Shown here piece by piece: positions 16,062 to 25,261 of a stretch of DNA of 43,401 bases. How positions within the stretch are numbered: position 1 is the first letter of the stretch; each line of letters opens with the position of its first letter. The stretch spans positions 1 through 43,401 of the forward strand of contig CAZRIE010000026.1 of the NCBI GenBank assembly GCA_964600075.1, in the 5' to 3' direction. Source of the stretch: CAZRIE01 sp964600075. Lineage in GTDB: Bacteria; Bacteroidota; Bacteroidia; Flavobacteriales; Flavobacteriaceae. A model generated the notes under the pieces. That model was not told the origin of the DNA. It saw nothing but the letters and a program-made list of their open reading frames with translations, and did not search any database. The position numbers were made by a program, and so were the translations under genes.

Positions 16062-19000
16062 ATGAATAACCAGAATTCACTTATGAAAGTACTGCTAACC
16101 ATAGGGATAGCTCTAAGTTTCTCCATCTCAGTAAATGCCCAAGTAAAAATATACGAAGGCCAGGAAACTATACCAACTTATAAAATCGGGGACAACGAAA
16201 GGAGCCCAATTTTCTATACGGGTAGAGGGGTTCAGGGAGCTCAGGGCAAGGTATACCCCTACCCTTCACAGACGAAATTAGGCGATTCGTTGGTCGATGT
16301 AACTTATGACATGGTCTATCTGGAAAATGAATATATCAAGGTAAAAGTGCTTCCCGCTTTCGGAGGGCGCCTATTTTCAGCCATTGATAAAACCAACGGT
16401 CACGAGTTGTTCCATACTAATAGTGTTATCAAACCCGATCTTATTGGCACTTTGGGGGCATGGGTATCCGGGGGAATCGAGTGGTGTTTTCCACATCACC
16501 ATCGCACGACGACAATGTTGTCCAGTGATTATAGGTTAATCGAGAATGAAGACGGTAGCGCTACCGTTTGGATAGGGGAAACCGAAAAAACGCGCGATAT
16601 GCGAGGGGTAGTCGGAATGACGCTCAGACCCGGCCGTTCCTTTATCGAAGTAGATTATCGTATCAATAATACGAGTACGGTAACGACCACCTTTTTGTTT
16701 TGGGCCAATGTTGCCATTACAGCGAATGATGACTTTCGTACGTTTTGGCCGCCTAGCCAAGAAATCGGGGTGTTTCACAACAATACAAGTTTTGTTAAAT
16801 GGCCTTTGGCGAATGAAACTAATAACTATGGGCGTGCCAGCTATACCGAAGGAACGGATCTCACCTGGTGGAAAAATCACCCGAACCCGGTATCTTTTTT
16901 TATGTGGGATATTAAGGAAGGTTTTATTGGCGGTTACGATTACGCCCAAAAAGCAGGTACTGTGCATGTAGGGGATCCACACAAGAACCATGCTTCGAAA
17001 TTATGGCAGTTCGGCCCTGGACTTCAAGGTCAGAACGCCAGACGTAAATTGACCGACGATGGCAAAGCCTATGTCGAGCTAATGACCGGTACATTTTCGA
17101 ACAATCAGCCCGATTATAGTTGGATTCTCCCACACTCCGCTAAAGACGCTAAAAACTATTGGTATCCGATTCGAGATCTCGAAATAGTTAAAAACTCTAC
17201 TATTGATGCTTCTGTCACAATTCAAATGCGTACTGAAAAATCCGTTTTTTATGGTTTCAATTCAACGAAAGTAGTTAAGAATGCCAAAGTCTCCCTAAAA
17301 AATGGAGATATGGTTCTTGAGGAACAATCCATCGATATCGATCCGGCCAAACCTTTTACGGCCACTTACAAAAGTCGTAATGCGCTGGATGAATATAAGC
17401 TCACTGCAACGTTAAGGGATAGCGACGGTAATGAACTAGTATCATATACACCCATCAAACCACAGCATCCTGAACTGCCGGAAATTCAGGAAGAGGTGAA
17501 AAAACCAGAAGAATTAACGTCGGCAGAAGACCTCTATCTTACCGGAAGATTCGTTGAGCAATTTAGTAGGCCTGGTATTGAACCCGATGACTATTATCTA
17601 GCCGCGCTTAAAAAATCACCTAATGATTATCGCACAAACATCGCTTTGGGTATACGCAGGTTTAATCAGACCAAATATCAAGAATCGCTAAACTATTTAC
17701 AGGCGGCGGCTGATAAGTTGAAAATCAAATATTACCAACCTAAAGAAGGTGAATTATACTATTATATGGGTATTGCCGAAAAAGCATTGGGCAAAACAGC
17801 TGAAGCCTATGCCAACTTGGCAAGGTCTACATGGTACTATCAATGGTTTTCCGCTGGCAACTTTCAGTTAGCACAAATGGAAAGTATCAAGGGTAATCAT
17901 CAAAAGGCCCTAGAGTATATCAAAGAGGCCTATTCGACCAACAATAGAGATGGGCGAATAATTGTACTCTACAGTGCGTTGCTAAGGAAATCTGGCCAAA
18001 ACAAAGAGGCAATTGCAATACTTGACGCCCAGTTGGCTTATGATCCTCTCGATTTTTCTGTGTTATACGAAAAGTCGTTAGTTAGTGATGATGGCGGTTT
18101 GGAAAAATGGCATGAGAATATGCAATCGGTGGATAACAATTATTTGGAAGTTGTTACAAATTATATGAATGCGGGACTATTAAAAGATGGTCTAGCCTTA
18201 TTATCATCCTTAAAAGAATCTAAAAACCCACTAGTTGCATACTATCTGGCTTGGTTTCATGCTGAAATGAATAACAGTGCAAAAGCTTCAGAAATGTTAG
18301 CAAAGGCGAAAAATGGTGTACTAGCATACACATTTCCGTACCGACCGGAAACGGAAATCGTATTGCAAAAAGCCATTGAATTAGATGCCCAAAATGCTAC
18401 CGCTTATTATTTATTAGGTAATCTTTTATATGATAAACGCCCTGAAGATGCTATGGCCGCTTGGAGTAAGGCGGGAGGCATTGATACTAGCATACCCATG
18501 GTTTGGCGTAATCTGGCTTTTGGGGCATTTTACCATCAAAAGAAACCTACTCAAGCCATTGACTATATGACCAAGGCCATTTCTTTGGACAATTCCAATC
18601 CGCTTTGGTATGCTGAGTTGTCAAAATATTATGACGAATCCGATTCCGATTATAAAGAGAACCTCGATATTCTACGTAAAAACTTAAATATTGTAAAAGA
18701 AGACGTGGCAGCACCGAAAACCTATGTTGAACTCTTAAACCTAGATGGCGACTACGACGAGGCAATTAATTTTCTAGATACCCATCATTTCAGAACATGG
18801 GAAGGTGGCAGGGAAACTTATTGGCATTATGTCGATTCCCATACCTTGAAAGCACGAGAACTGATACAGGACGAAAAGCCTCAAGATGCTATTTCTCATT
18901 TAGAGCGCGCATTGCTCTACCCCGAAAACTTAGAAGTAGGTAAACCTACCAACGACGAGAAAAATGCAATGATCTATTATTTTATGGGAGAAGCCTACGA

Positions 19001-19376
19001 TGCTCTTGGCAACACCAAAAAGGCAAAGGAAAGTTATCAAAAAAGCGCAGCGGCCGAAAATGGGCGAGGTATGTACGACCTGCTTTTCTATCAGGCCAAA
19101 GCAAACGAAAAATTAGGACAACAGGAAGTCGCAACAAATATGTTTAACGAACTGATTGGCCAAGGTCAGTCAATGCGTAAATCTGGAACGAGTAATACTT
19201 TGGTCGCCGTAGAAGAAGCATCTGCAACCAATAACAAAGCAATTTCAAATTCGTATTATCTAGAAGCTCTAGGTAATACAGGTTTAGGAAATACGGATGA
19301 GGCAAAAAAACATTTCACTACGGCTCTTGATGTGTATAAAAACAATCTTTGGGCGAAGGTTATGATGACTATGTAG
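16062..19376 (+). CDS. DUF5107 plus tetratricopeptide-repeat protein
   Basis: This exported protein of 1104 aa has a signal peptide (about 1-28, ending VNAQ). A DUF5107 domain follows (about 35-380), with YLENEYIKVKVLPAFGGRLF, a galactose-mutarotase-like entry strand, then GGIEWCFPHHHRTTTM and FLFWANVAITAND. The rest is a long array of TPR-like helices (about 490-1100), e.g. GELYYYMGIAEKALGKTAEAY and ATAYYLLGNLLYDKRPEDAM. DUF5107 proteins are frequent in polysaccharide-utilisation loci; the N-terminal fold is a carbohydrate-binding or mutarotase-like supersandwich of unproven activity. The downstream CBM9-like gene starts 2 bp after its stop, so translation is tightly coupled. The full length is intact. 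Confidence 0.88.
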   Translation: MNNQNSLMKVLLTIGIALSFSISVNAQVKIYEGQETIPTYKIGDNERSPIFYTGRGVQGAQGKVYPYPSQTKLGDSLVDVTYDMVYLENEYIKVKVLPAFGGRLFSAIDKTNGHELFHTNSVIKPDLIGTLGAWVSGGIEWCFPHHHRTTTMLSSDYRLIENEDGSATVWIGETEKTRDMRGVVGMTLRPGRSFIEVDYRINNTSTVTTTFLFWANVAITANDDFRTFWPPSQEIGVFHNNTSFVKWPLANETNNYGRASYTEGTDLTWWKNHPNPVSFFMWDIKEGFIGGYDYAQKAGTVHVGDPHKNHASKLWQFGPGLQGQNARRKLTDDGKAYVELMTGTFSNNQPDYSWILPHSAKDAKNYWYPIRDLEIVKNSTIDASVTIQMRTEKSVFYGFNSTKVVKNAKVSLKNGDMVLEEQSIDIDPAKPFTATYKSRNALDEYKLTATLRDSDGNELVSYTPIKPQHPELPEIQEEVKKPEELTSAEDLYLTGRFVEQFSRPGIEPDDYYLAALKKSPNDYRTNIALGIRRFNQTKYQESLNYLQAAADKLKIKYYQPKEGELYYYMGIAEKALGKTAEAYANLARSTWYYQWFSAGNFQLAQMESIKGNHQKALEYIKEAYSTNNRDGRIIVLYSALLRKSGQNKEAIAILDAQLAYDPLDFSVLYEKSLVSDDGGLEKWHENMQSVDNNYLEVVTNYMNAGLLKDGLALLSSLKESKNPLVAYYLAWFHAEMNNSAKASEMLAKAKNGVLAYTFPYRPETEIVLQKAIELDAQNATAYYLLGNLLYDKRPEDAMAAWSKAGGIDTSIPMVWRNLAFGAFYHQKKPTQAIDYMTKAISLDNSNPLWYAELSKYYDESDSDYKENLDILRKNLNIVKEDVAAPKTYVELLNLDGDYDEAINFLDTHHFRTWEGGRETYWHYVDSHTLKARELIQDEKPQDAISHLERALLYPENLEVGKPTNDEKNAMIYYFMGEAYDALGNTKKAKESYQKSAAAENGRGMYDLLFYQAKANEKLGQQEVATNMFNELIGQGQSMRKSGTSNTLVAVEEASATNNKAISNSYYLEALGNTGLGNTDEAKKHFTTALDVYKNNLWAKVMMTM

Positions 19377-19377
19377 T

Positions 19378-20166
19378 ATGAAATTTTCGAAAATTAAAAC
19401 CATACTTATGTCATTATTGCCAATGACATTCTTGTTTTTTCTATCGGCAAATGCACAATCAGGCAAAAAGCTGTCACTTGGAGAACACACCCTTTTTAGC
19501 ACTTCGAAGTGCGATAAGAATATTGTCATCGACGGAAAAATGGATGATGATGACTGGAAAAAGACCGAAGCACGAACCCTCGATTATTTCTATCGCGTAG
19601 AAAAACCAGACGATGAGCAGCAAACCACTTTTCGAATGCTTTGGAATGAAAAGTACGTTTATGTCTTTTTTGAGCTCGAGGATAAATATCTTACTGCTAG
19701 GGAAACCAAACGCGACGGGGAGCCGTATCTAGACGATTGTGCGGAAATCTTTTTTATTACTGCCCCAGATAGCCTAGACACCCATTTTGGTTATGAATTA
19801 AACCTGAACAAGGCATCAAACGACTTTATATATTTCAATGATTATTATAAAGGCCAAGATGTCGTTTACAAATCTTTCAATCCCGATTTCGATGTTGAGG
19901 TAACCTATGATGGTTCCATTAATGATAATACGGATATCGACGTGGGATGGACAATGGAAATTGCCATCCCTATTTCGAATTTTGGCGAATTGGGTACCGT
20001 GGCGCCCGTAAAGGTCGGAAGCCAATGGGCATTTTTAGCTATCCGTCAAGACCGTAACGAAACTACCGGTAACCGAAGGTCCACTTCCACAATCTTTCCA
20101 ATTTATGATATATCAAAAAATGTGCACCAAGCTAATCGGTTTGGGCTCGTAGAATTCATTGACTAA
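19378..20166 (+). CDS. Exported CBM9-like carbohydrate-binding protein
   Basis: This 262-aa protein has a signal peptide (about 1-27, ending SANAQ) followed by a single CBM9-like/DOMON-type beta-sandwich. Diagnostic strands are IVIDGKMDDDDWKKTEAR (about 50-67), FRMLWNEKYVYVFFELED, YLDDCAEIFF, FGYELNLN and GWTMEIAIPISNFG, ending in NRFGLVEF. The family binds sugars at oligosaccharide ends, and some members occur in sulfatase or heme-protein clusters. It begins 2 bp after the DUF5107-TPR gene and reaches close to the next sulfatase start, so the three are translationally linked. It may present oligosaccharides to the neighbouring sulfatases (inference). Confidence 0.88.
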   Translation: MKFSKIKTILMSLLPMTFLFFLSANAQSGKKLSLGEHTLFSTSKCDKNIVIDGKMDDDDWKKTEARTLDYFYRVEKPDDEQQTTFRMLWNEKYVYVFFELEDKYLTARETKRDGEPYLDDCAEIFFITAPDSLDTHFGYELNLNKASNDFIYFNDYYKGQDVVYKSFNPDFDVEVTYDGSINDNTDIDVGWTMEIAIPISNFGELGTVAPVKVGSQWAFLAIRQDRNETTGNRRSTSTIFPIYDISKNVHQANRFGLVEFID

Positions 20167-20191
20167 ATTTCCGAGGCTATTTACTAAAACT

Positions 20192-21619
20192 ATGAAGTAT
20201 TTTCTACTCGTTTTTTTATCGCTATCCGCTGGGCCATCGTGCAAGGACGTGACTAAAGAAAAAACCAACATTCCTAAAAAACCAAAAAAACCGAACATTA
20301 TCTATATTTTGGCCGATGATTTGGGTTACGGAGATTTGGGGTGTTATGGCCAAGGCAAAATCAAAACCCCACGAATCAACCAAATGGCTAAAGAAGGGAT
20401 TCTATTTACCGACCACTACGCTGGTAATACGGTCTGTGCGCCTTCTCGAACCTCGCTACTTACAGGGTTGCATCAGGGCCATGCTCCGGTTCGGGGCAAT
20501 AAGAACAATGTTTTGCAAGATGCCGATTTTACGCTGGCCGAAATGTTTCGATTATCAGGCTATGCCACTGCCTTAATCGGAAAATGGGGATTGGGCGAAG
20601 CTGATAGCCCAGGGGAACCCCGCAAACAAGGATTCGACAGTTACTTCGCCTATTTACATCAGACAAGAGCCCATAATTATTATACCGATTATCTCATGTA
20701 CAATGGGAAGCAAATTCCCTTAAACAATAAGGTTGTTTTTAAAGATAAGGGTTATGCAAACGGAGTGGGCAGCTCAGCTACAGAAAAGAACGATTACAGC
20801 CATTCCATATTTATTGATTCGGCCTTGAGCTATTTATCCAAGCCCAAGGAAAAACCTTTCTTTTTGTATTTGCCGTTGACGATTCCCCATGCCAATAATG
20901 AGGGAGCGCTTACTGCCGAGCACGGTATGGAAGTGCCTGACCTAGGAATTTATAAAAACGAGAGTTGGCCAGAAGTAGAAAAATCAAAAGCGGCCATGAT
21001 TAGTCTACTCGATGCCGATGTAGGACGAATTCTCGATAGGCTTAAAGCGCTAAATATTGACGAAACCACCTTGGTCATCTTCACCAGCGATAACGGCCCA
21101 CATGCCGAGGGCGGTGTAGACCCGGATTTCTTTGATAGCAACGGAAAACTAAAAGGAATCAAGCGTGATTTGTATGAAGGTGGAATACGAGTTCCGTTTA
21201 TTGCCAAATGGCCCGGTAAGATACAACCTAGTTCTAGATCAGATTTGCAGACGGCATTCTATGATATGCTTCCAACTTTTGCCGATGTCATCGGTCATTC
21301 GACAACTCAAAAAACGGATGGTATTTCCTTCCTCCCCACCCTTTTGGGAAATCGAGAAGCACAAAAAGAACACGATTATTTATATTGGGAATTTGCAGAG
21401 GATAACCATGATGCCCAGGCAGTTAGAAGTGAAAACTGGAAATTAATCCACATTTACAAAACCGATTCTTGGGAACTTTATAATCTTGCCGAAGATATTG
21501 GGGAGGAAAAGAATGTTATCGCAGAACACCCCGAAGTAGCGGATAGACTCAAAGCGTATATCAAAGAGGCCCATGTCTTCGATTCGGATTATCCCTTAGA
21601 AGGAGAAGCCAAAGAATAA
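20192..21619 (+). CDS. S1-family sulfatase, lipoprotein (second of two)
   Basis: This 475-aa formylglycine sulfatase is paralogous to the one at 14525. The ATG at 20192 gives a lipoprotein signal MKYFLLVFLSLSAGPSC (C17); the upstream TTG frame from 20159 would overlap the CBM9 gene and hide the signal. Motifs are ILADDLGYGD (about 39-48), CAPSRTSLLTG with C82, GHAPVRGNKN, GKWGLGEADSPG, and SDNGPHAEGG around residue 297. The last gene of the plus-strand cluster, it meets the broken dehydratase gene tail to tail with no spacer. The paralogues probably cleave different sulfate positions of the same oligosaccharide (inference). Confidence 0.93.
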   Translation: MKYFLLVFLSLSAGPSCKDVTKEKTNIPKKPKKPNIIYILADDLGYGDLGCYGQGKIKTPRINQMAKEGILFTDHYAGNTVCAPSRTSLLTGLHQGHAPVRGNKNNVLQDADFTLAEMFRLSGYATALIGKWGLGEADSPGEPRKQGFDSYFAYLHQTRAHNYYTDYLMYNGKQIPLNNKVVFKDKGYANGVGSSATEKNDYSHSIFIDSALSYLSKPKEKPFFLYLPLTIPHANNEGALTAEHGMEVPDLGIYKNESWPEVEKSKAAMISLLDADVGRILDRLKALNIDETTLVIFTSDNGPHAEGGVDPDFFDSNGKLKGIKRDLYEGGIRVPFIAKWPGKIQPSSRSDLQTAFYDMLPTFADVIGHSTTQKTDGISFLPTLLGNREAQKEHDYLYWEFAEDNHDAQAVRSENWKLIHIYKTDSWELYNLAEDIGEEKNVIAEHPEVADRLKAYIKEAHVFDSDYPLEGEAKE

Positions 21620-22780
21620 TTACCAATTCGTAAATGACCCATCACCACGATATAGTCTTGGAATTTCAACAGGCCTAAAAGTTTGTTTCATCGCATATTC
21701 TTCGTCCAACTCAACTCCCAGACCGGGTTTATCAAATACTGGATATCCTGGCCCTTCAAGCTCAGGTTGAACAGGATAAAACGCCCGATTATTAGTACCC
21801 ATTTGTTGTGCAGGGGTATTTACTTCCTCCAACCAACTAAAATTCGTGCAAGCAGCAGCCACGTGTATAGTAGCTGCAGTACATATAGGACCTAGCGGAT
21901 TATGCGGCATCAAATCGATGTAATGCACTTCGGCCATCGCAGCTACTTTCATTGCTTCCGTAATACCTCCCACATTGCAAACATCGATACGAGCATATTG
22001 GGTAAGGTTCTTTTCCAAGAAAGGTTGAAACTGCCATTTACTAGAAAACTCTTCGCCTATTGCAAACGGCACATCAGTCATTTTACGCAGGCTATCATAC
22101 GCTTCCGGACTTTCGTCGCGAATAGGTTCTTCTATAAAATCGATGGTGCCGGGTGGCATTCGGTTTATAAACGAATAAGTTTCCGATGCGGTCAAGCGGG
22201 TATGATAATCGATACCAATCGTAATTTCTGAGCCCAATTGCTATCGAAGTTCCGTAACCTATTCGGCCAAGAGCGCTATAGATGTTCTCGGGTCAAAATG
22301 ACTTTTATCTTTTCCTGACTCAAACTCTGCAGGTGCCAAACGAAGCATTTTCCATCCTGCATTAACACAGGTATTAGAATAATCTATCAACTCTTCAAGG
22401 GTGGTAAACCGTACCGAAGCAAAACACGGTACAAAGTTGCGTTGCTTCCCTCCTAGCAGTTCATAAACCGGTACGCCTAAAGCCTTCCCTTTAATATCGT
22501 ACAACGCAATATCGATCGCCGAAATAGCGGCGGCCAAGACCCTTCCTCCCCCAAAATATTGACCTCGATACAATTCTTGCCAAATAGCACCAATCTGTCG
22601 AGCATCTTTTCCTATCAAAAATCCTTTGAAATGTTCGATGGCTCCCATCACTGCCAATTCCCTTCCCGAAAGCCCGGAAGCGCCCCAACCATAAATTCCA
22701 GAATCGGTTTCCACTTTTACGACCAACTGACTTCCTGAACCCACATTAATAGGATAGGTTTTTATTGCTGTAATTTTCAT
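21620..22780 (-). pseudogene. DgoD-like sugar-acid dehydratase gene with two in-frame TAG codons
   Basis: A full-length enolase-superfamily gene of 386 codons runs in one unbroken frame except for TAG at 22261-22259 and TAG at 22243-22241, reading LLAE-stop-VTELR-stop-QLGSEITIGIDYHTRL. Family features are otherwise complete: the N-terminal capping domain with IYGWGASG, GQYFGGGRVLAAAISAIDIALYDIKGKA, the DYH metal/base motif (DxH of galactonate dehydratases), IDFIEEPI, IGEEFSSKWQF, the acid/base His in PHNPLGPICTAA, and WLEEV. This D-x-H plus late His pattern fits D-galactonate-dehydratase-type enzymes that make 2-keto-3-deoxy sugar acids. The two stops lie before most of the barrel, so no active product is expected. 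It is the last gene after the MFS transporter. Confidence 0.88.
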
Positions 22781-22802
22781 AAAACTTCTTTAGTTTAAAA
22801 CT

Positions 22803-24086
22803 CTAAGTTTTCGGTACAATGCGCTCTACTTTTCCAACAATAAACGTATATGAGAAAAATCCTAAAAAGGCAATTGCTCCGATAAAGAATAATGCAGGGC
22901 TAAAATCACCATCTTGTACTAAGTACCCGATTGCAATGGGGATAATCACACCAGCTAATCCACCAATAAAATTAAATGCGCCACCAATTAATCCTATATT
23001 ATTTTTTGGCGCCATAAGTGAAATGAATACCCATGCGATGCTTGCCAACCCATTTCCAAAAAATGCAATAGATAAGAATAATATAATCAAGGTAGTGTCA
23101 TCGGTATAATTTGCTCCTATTATTGCAATAGATAATAACATACCCGTGATAATAGGCGCTTTCCGTGACACCTCAGGAGTATATCCTTTTTTTATTAAAT
23201 AATCAGAAGTAAAACCTGCTAATAATACGCCCAAGAATGCAGCTAAATAAGGAATGGATGCATAGAATCCCGATTTGATAAAATCTAATCCTCTAAACTC
23301 CACTAAATATGTCGGAAACCAAGTTAAAAAGAAAATAGTAGTTGCACCCAAGCAGAACTGCCCGATATACAATCCCCAAAGTTTACGATACTTGAAAGCG
23401 TTCGCTAAATCTGACCATTCAAACTTCTTATTTTCGGTCTTTCCGTTACTAGCGACAAATCCTCCACCTTTTTTTATGTGCTCCAATTCAATGTTACTAA
23501 TCTTTTTATGATTATGCGGGTCGCGATAAAAAACATACCAGACTGCCGCCCAAACGAGACCAATAACTCCGGATACTACAAAAAGACCTCGCCAACCTAA
23601 TGCATCTTGAATTAATGTTAGCACGGGCAGTAAAGCGGCCATTCCTAAAAATTGCCCTGAAGTATATGTTGCAATAGCGGATGCCCTTTCGTTTTCGGGA
23701 AACCATCGTGTCACTATTAAATTATTGGTAGGGTATGAAGGTGCCTCAAAAACTCCAATACTAGCGCGAAGTCCGATTAGTGCTGCAAAAGAACTTACTA
23801 CCCCCTGAAGTAAAGTAGCAATTGACCACAAGGCCATGATAATGGGATACAAAATTCGAGATTTGACTTTGTCAGCAACGATTCCTCCCGGTATTTGAAG
23901 TAAAGAATAGGTCCATCCGAAAGCAGAAAAAATATAACCCATTTGTATAGCATCGATGCCCAATTCATCTTTCAGGGCCGAAGCTGCTATAGACATGTTC
24001 GTGCGGTCAAGGTAATTGATTACCACCGTTACAAATATCATTGCAAGAATGTTGTACCGTTTCTTTGTAGTTCGGTTTTTGGTCAT
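22803..24086 (-). CDS. ACS-family MFS transporter (hexuronate/galactonate type)
   Basis: This 427-aa 12-TM inner-membrane transporter belongs to the anion:cation symporter branch that includes ExuT, DgoT and GudP. The signature TM1 is VTVVINYLDRTNMSIAA (about residues 19-35). Other family blocks are QMGYIFSAFGWTYSLLQIPGG, RASIGVFEAPSYPTNN and RWFPENERASAIATYTSGQFLG. The substrate is probably a monosaccharide acid or an anhydro-sugar released by the neighbouring glycosidases. Position before the DgoD-like pseudogene (22 bp) suggests an original transporter-dehydratase pair for an aldonate. With that dehydratase broken, it may serve the anhydrogalactose branch instead (inference). Confidence 0.92.
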   Translation of the reverse strand: MTKNRTTKKRYNILAMIFVTVVINYLDRTNMSIAASALKDELGIDAIQMGYIFSAFGWTYSLLQIPGGIVADKVKSRILYPIIMALWSIATLLQGVVSSFAALIGLRASIGVFEAPSYPTNNLIVTRWFPENERASAIATYTSGQFLGMAALLPVLTLIQDALGWRGLFVVSGVIGLVWAAVWYVFYRDPHNHKKISNIELEHIKKGGGFVASNGKTENKKFEWSDLANAFKYRKLWGLYIGQFCLGATTIFFLTWFPTYLVEFRGLDFIKSGFYASIPYLAAFLGVLLAGFTSDYLIKKGYTPEVSRKAPIITGMLLSIAIIGANYTDDTTLIILFLSIAFFGNGLASIAWVFISLMAPKNNIGLIGGAFNFIGGLAGVIIPIAIGYLVQDGDFSPALFFIGAIAFLGFFSYTFIVGKVERIVPKT

Positions 24087-24088
24087 CG

Positions 24089-24283
24089 CTATTGATATAG
24101 CTTTAGGCTATTGCTTCTTGTATTGAAACTCTTTATCAAAACCTACATTCTTATACTCTCTTCAGTCAAGGGTAATACGAACTTGTACTCATTTATCTGG
24201 TCGATTTCATTCTAGCCATAACCAATGGCTATAAATAGCCCAAAAAAAAGTAAAAGAATGGAGCGTATATTATTCGTTTTCAT
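24089..24283 (-). pseudogene. Relic of an exported protein gene (signal peptide plus about 40 codons)
   Basis: Immediately after the TAA of the isomerase gene an ATG (24283) opens a good signal peptide, MKTNNIRSILLLFFGLFIAIGYG. A TAG follows at 24214-24212, then NEIDQINEYKFVLPLTEESIRM, another TAG at 24145-24143, then VLIKSFNTRSN and a TAG at 24091-24089. All are in one frame. The first stop falls just where mature proteins of this group often begin with Gln. The rest of the gene is missing because the MFS gene begins 2 bp further on. No family recognised. Confidence 0.6.
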
Positions 24284-25240
24284 TTATGCATTTTTCCAAA
24301 GTACCCTTACCTTATCTAAATCTTTTTTCATGGTTTGGAATATGGTTTTCTGCGGAATGGATATTTTACGATCACCGTGCTCGGCACCGCCTAAATCATA
24401 TTCATAATGCATGGAAACGGGTACGTCGATTTTATACTTTTTCAATAGTTTAAAATAGGTCGTGAAGTCTACCATCCCCTCCCCTATCGGCACATTAAGC
24501 AATTTCCATTTTCCGCCTTCGTTACTCCATTTGTAGTCTTTAAGCACAATCGAGTTAATTCTTGGTTCAATCAATCGTAATCCTGTTGGCCATGACATTC
24601 CGCCTTCTGCCGCTGCATGTCTGATATCGTATTGGCATCCCATAAAATTGGGGTCGGTGTCTTTTATCAATTCCCAGATTTCCCAGATTGCCGCACCTAA
24701 ATAAGAACCTGCATGATTTTGAAACATGCCTTGAATGTGTAGCTCTTTATTTAAGAGCACCAACCTTTCTACTTGCTTCTTAATGCCTTGAATGTCTTGT
24801 GGAATGGACTTTGTCTCGTCAAAACGATAATAGCCCATGCGGTAAAATTTTACACCTAATTCAGCGGCACTGCGCAATACCTTTTCGGTGTATTCATCTT
24901 CTACGGAAGAAATACCGCTTGTCATTAACAAAGGCGCAAAACTGACTTTTTTCAATGCTTCGATAGCAAGCGGTAAATCTTGCCCCACATTTTCCGGAAG
25001 CACATGACCTTTGGGTCGAACCGTCCAATCTACTCCATCAAAACCGATTTCAGCTGCAGCCTCTGCCGCCTCTTGATAACTCAAAAATTGCAGGTGTTTT
25101 GAAAAAATGCTGATATGAAGCCCTTTTTCTTCAATCAGAACATTCGCGGCAGTCGAAATGGCAGGCATTCCTATCATGGTACCCGTGCTTGCCAAAGCTG
25201 TTTTTTCTAAAAAAAACCTTCTTGAAACATTGTTTTGCAT
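24284..25240 (-). CDS. Tat-exported sugar phosphate isomerase/epimerase-like TIM barrel
   Basis: This 318-aa xylose-isomerase-like (AP endonuclease family 2 fold) protein has a twin-arginine leader NVSRRFFLEKTALAST. It is therefore exported folded, probably with its metal. Barrel landmarks are ISIFSKHLQFLSYQEAAEAAAEIGFDGVDW, FYRMGYYRFDE, HIQGMFQNHAGSYLGAAIWE (metal-site region), GCQYDIRHAAAEGG and VSMHYEYDLGGAEHGDR. Members near heme proteins and Gfo/Idh oxidoreductases act in some organisms on 3-keto-glycosides or their elimination products. It starts 21 bp after the stop of the 1021-aa cytochrome gene, indicating an operon. The activity is not proven by the sequence. Confidence 0.88.
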   Translation of the reverse strand: MQNNVSRRFFLEKTALASTGTMIGMPAISTAANVLIEEKGLHISIFSKHLQFLSYQEAAEAAAEIGFDGVDWTVRPKGHVLPENVGQDLPLAIEALKKVSFAPLLMTSGISSVEDEYTEKVLRSAAELGVKFYRMGYYRFDETKSIPQDIQGIKKQVERLVLLNKELHIQGMFQNHAGSYLGAAIWEIWELIKDTDPNFMGCQYDIRHAAAEGGMSWPTGLRLIEPRINSIVLKDYKWSNEGGKWKLLNVPIGEGMVDFTTYFKLLKKYKIDVPVSMHYEYDLGGAEHGDRKISIPQKTIFQTMKKDLDKVRVLWKNA

Positions 25241-25261
25241 AATTGTATGTTTTCCTATAAT

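Noticed and set aside
22241..22261. Amber suppression or stop-codon reassignment
   Set aside because: Intact genes here (folE, the DUF5107-TPR gene, the MFS gene and the DUF5060 gene) end in TAG, and no suppressor tRNA is visible, so TAG is a normal stop.
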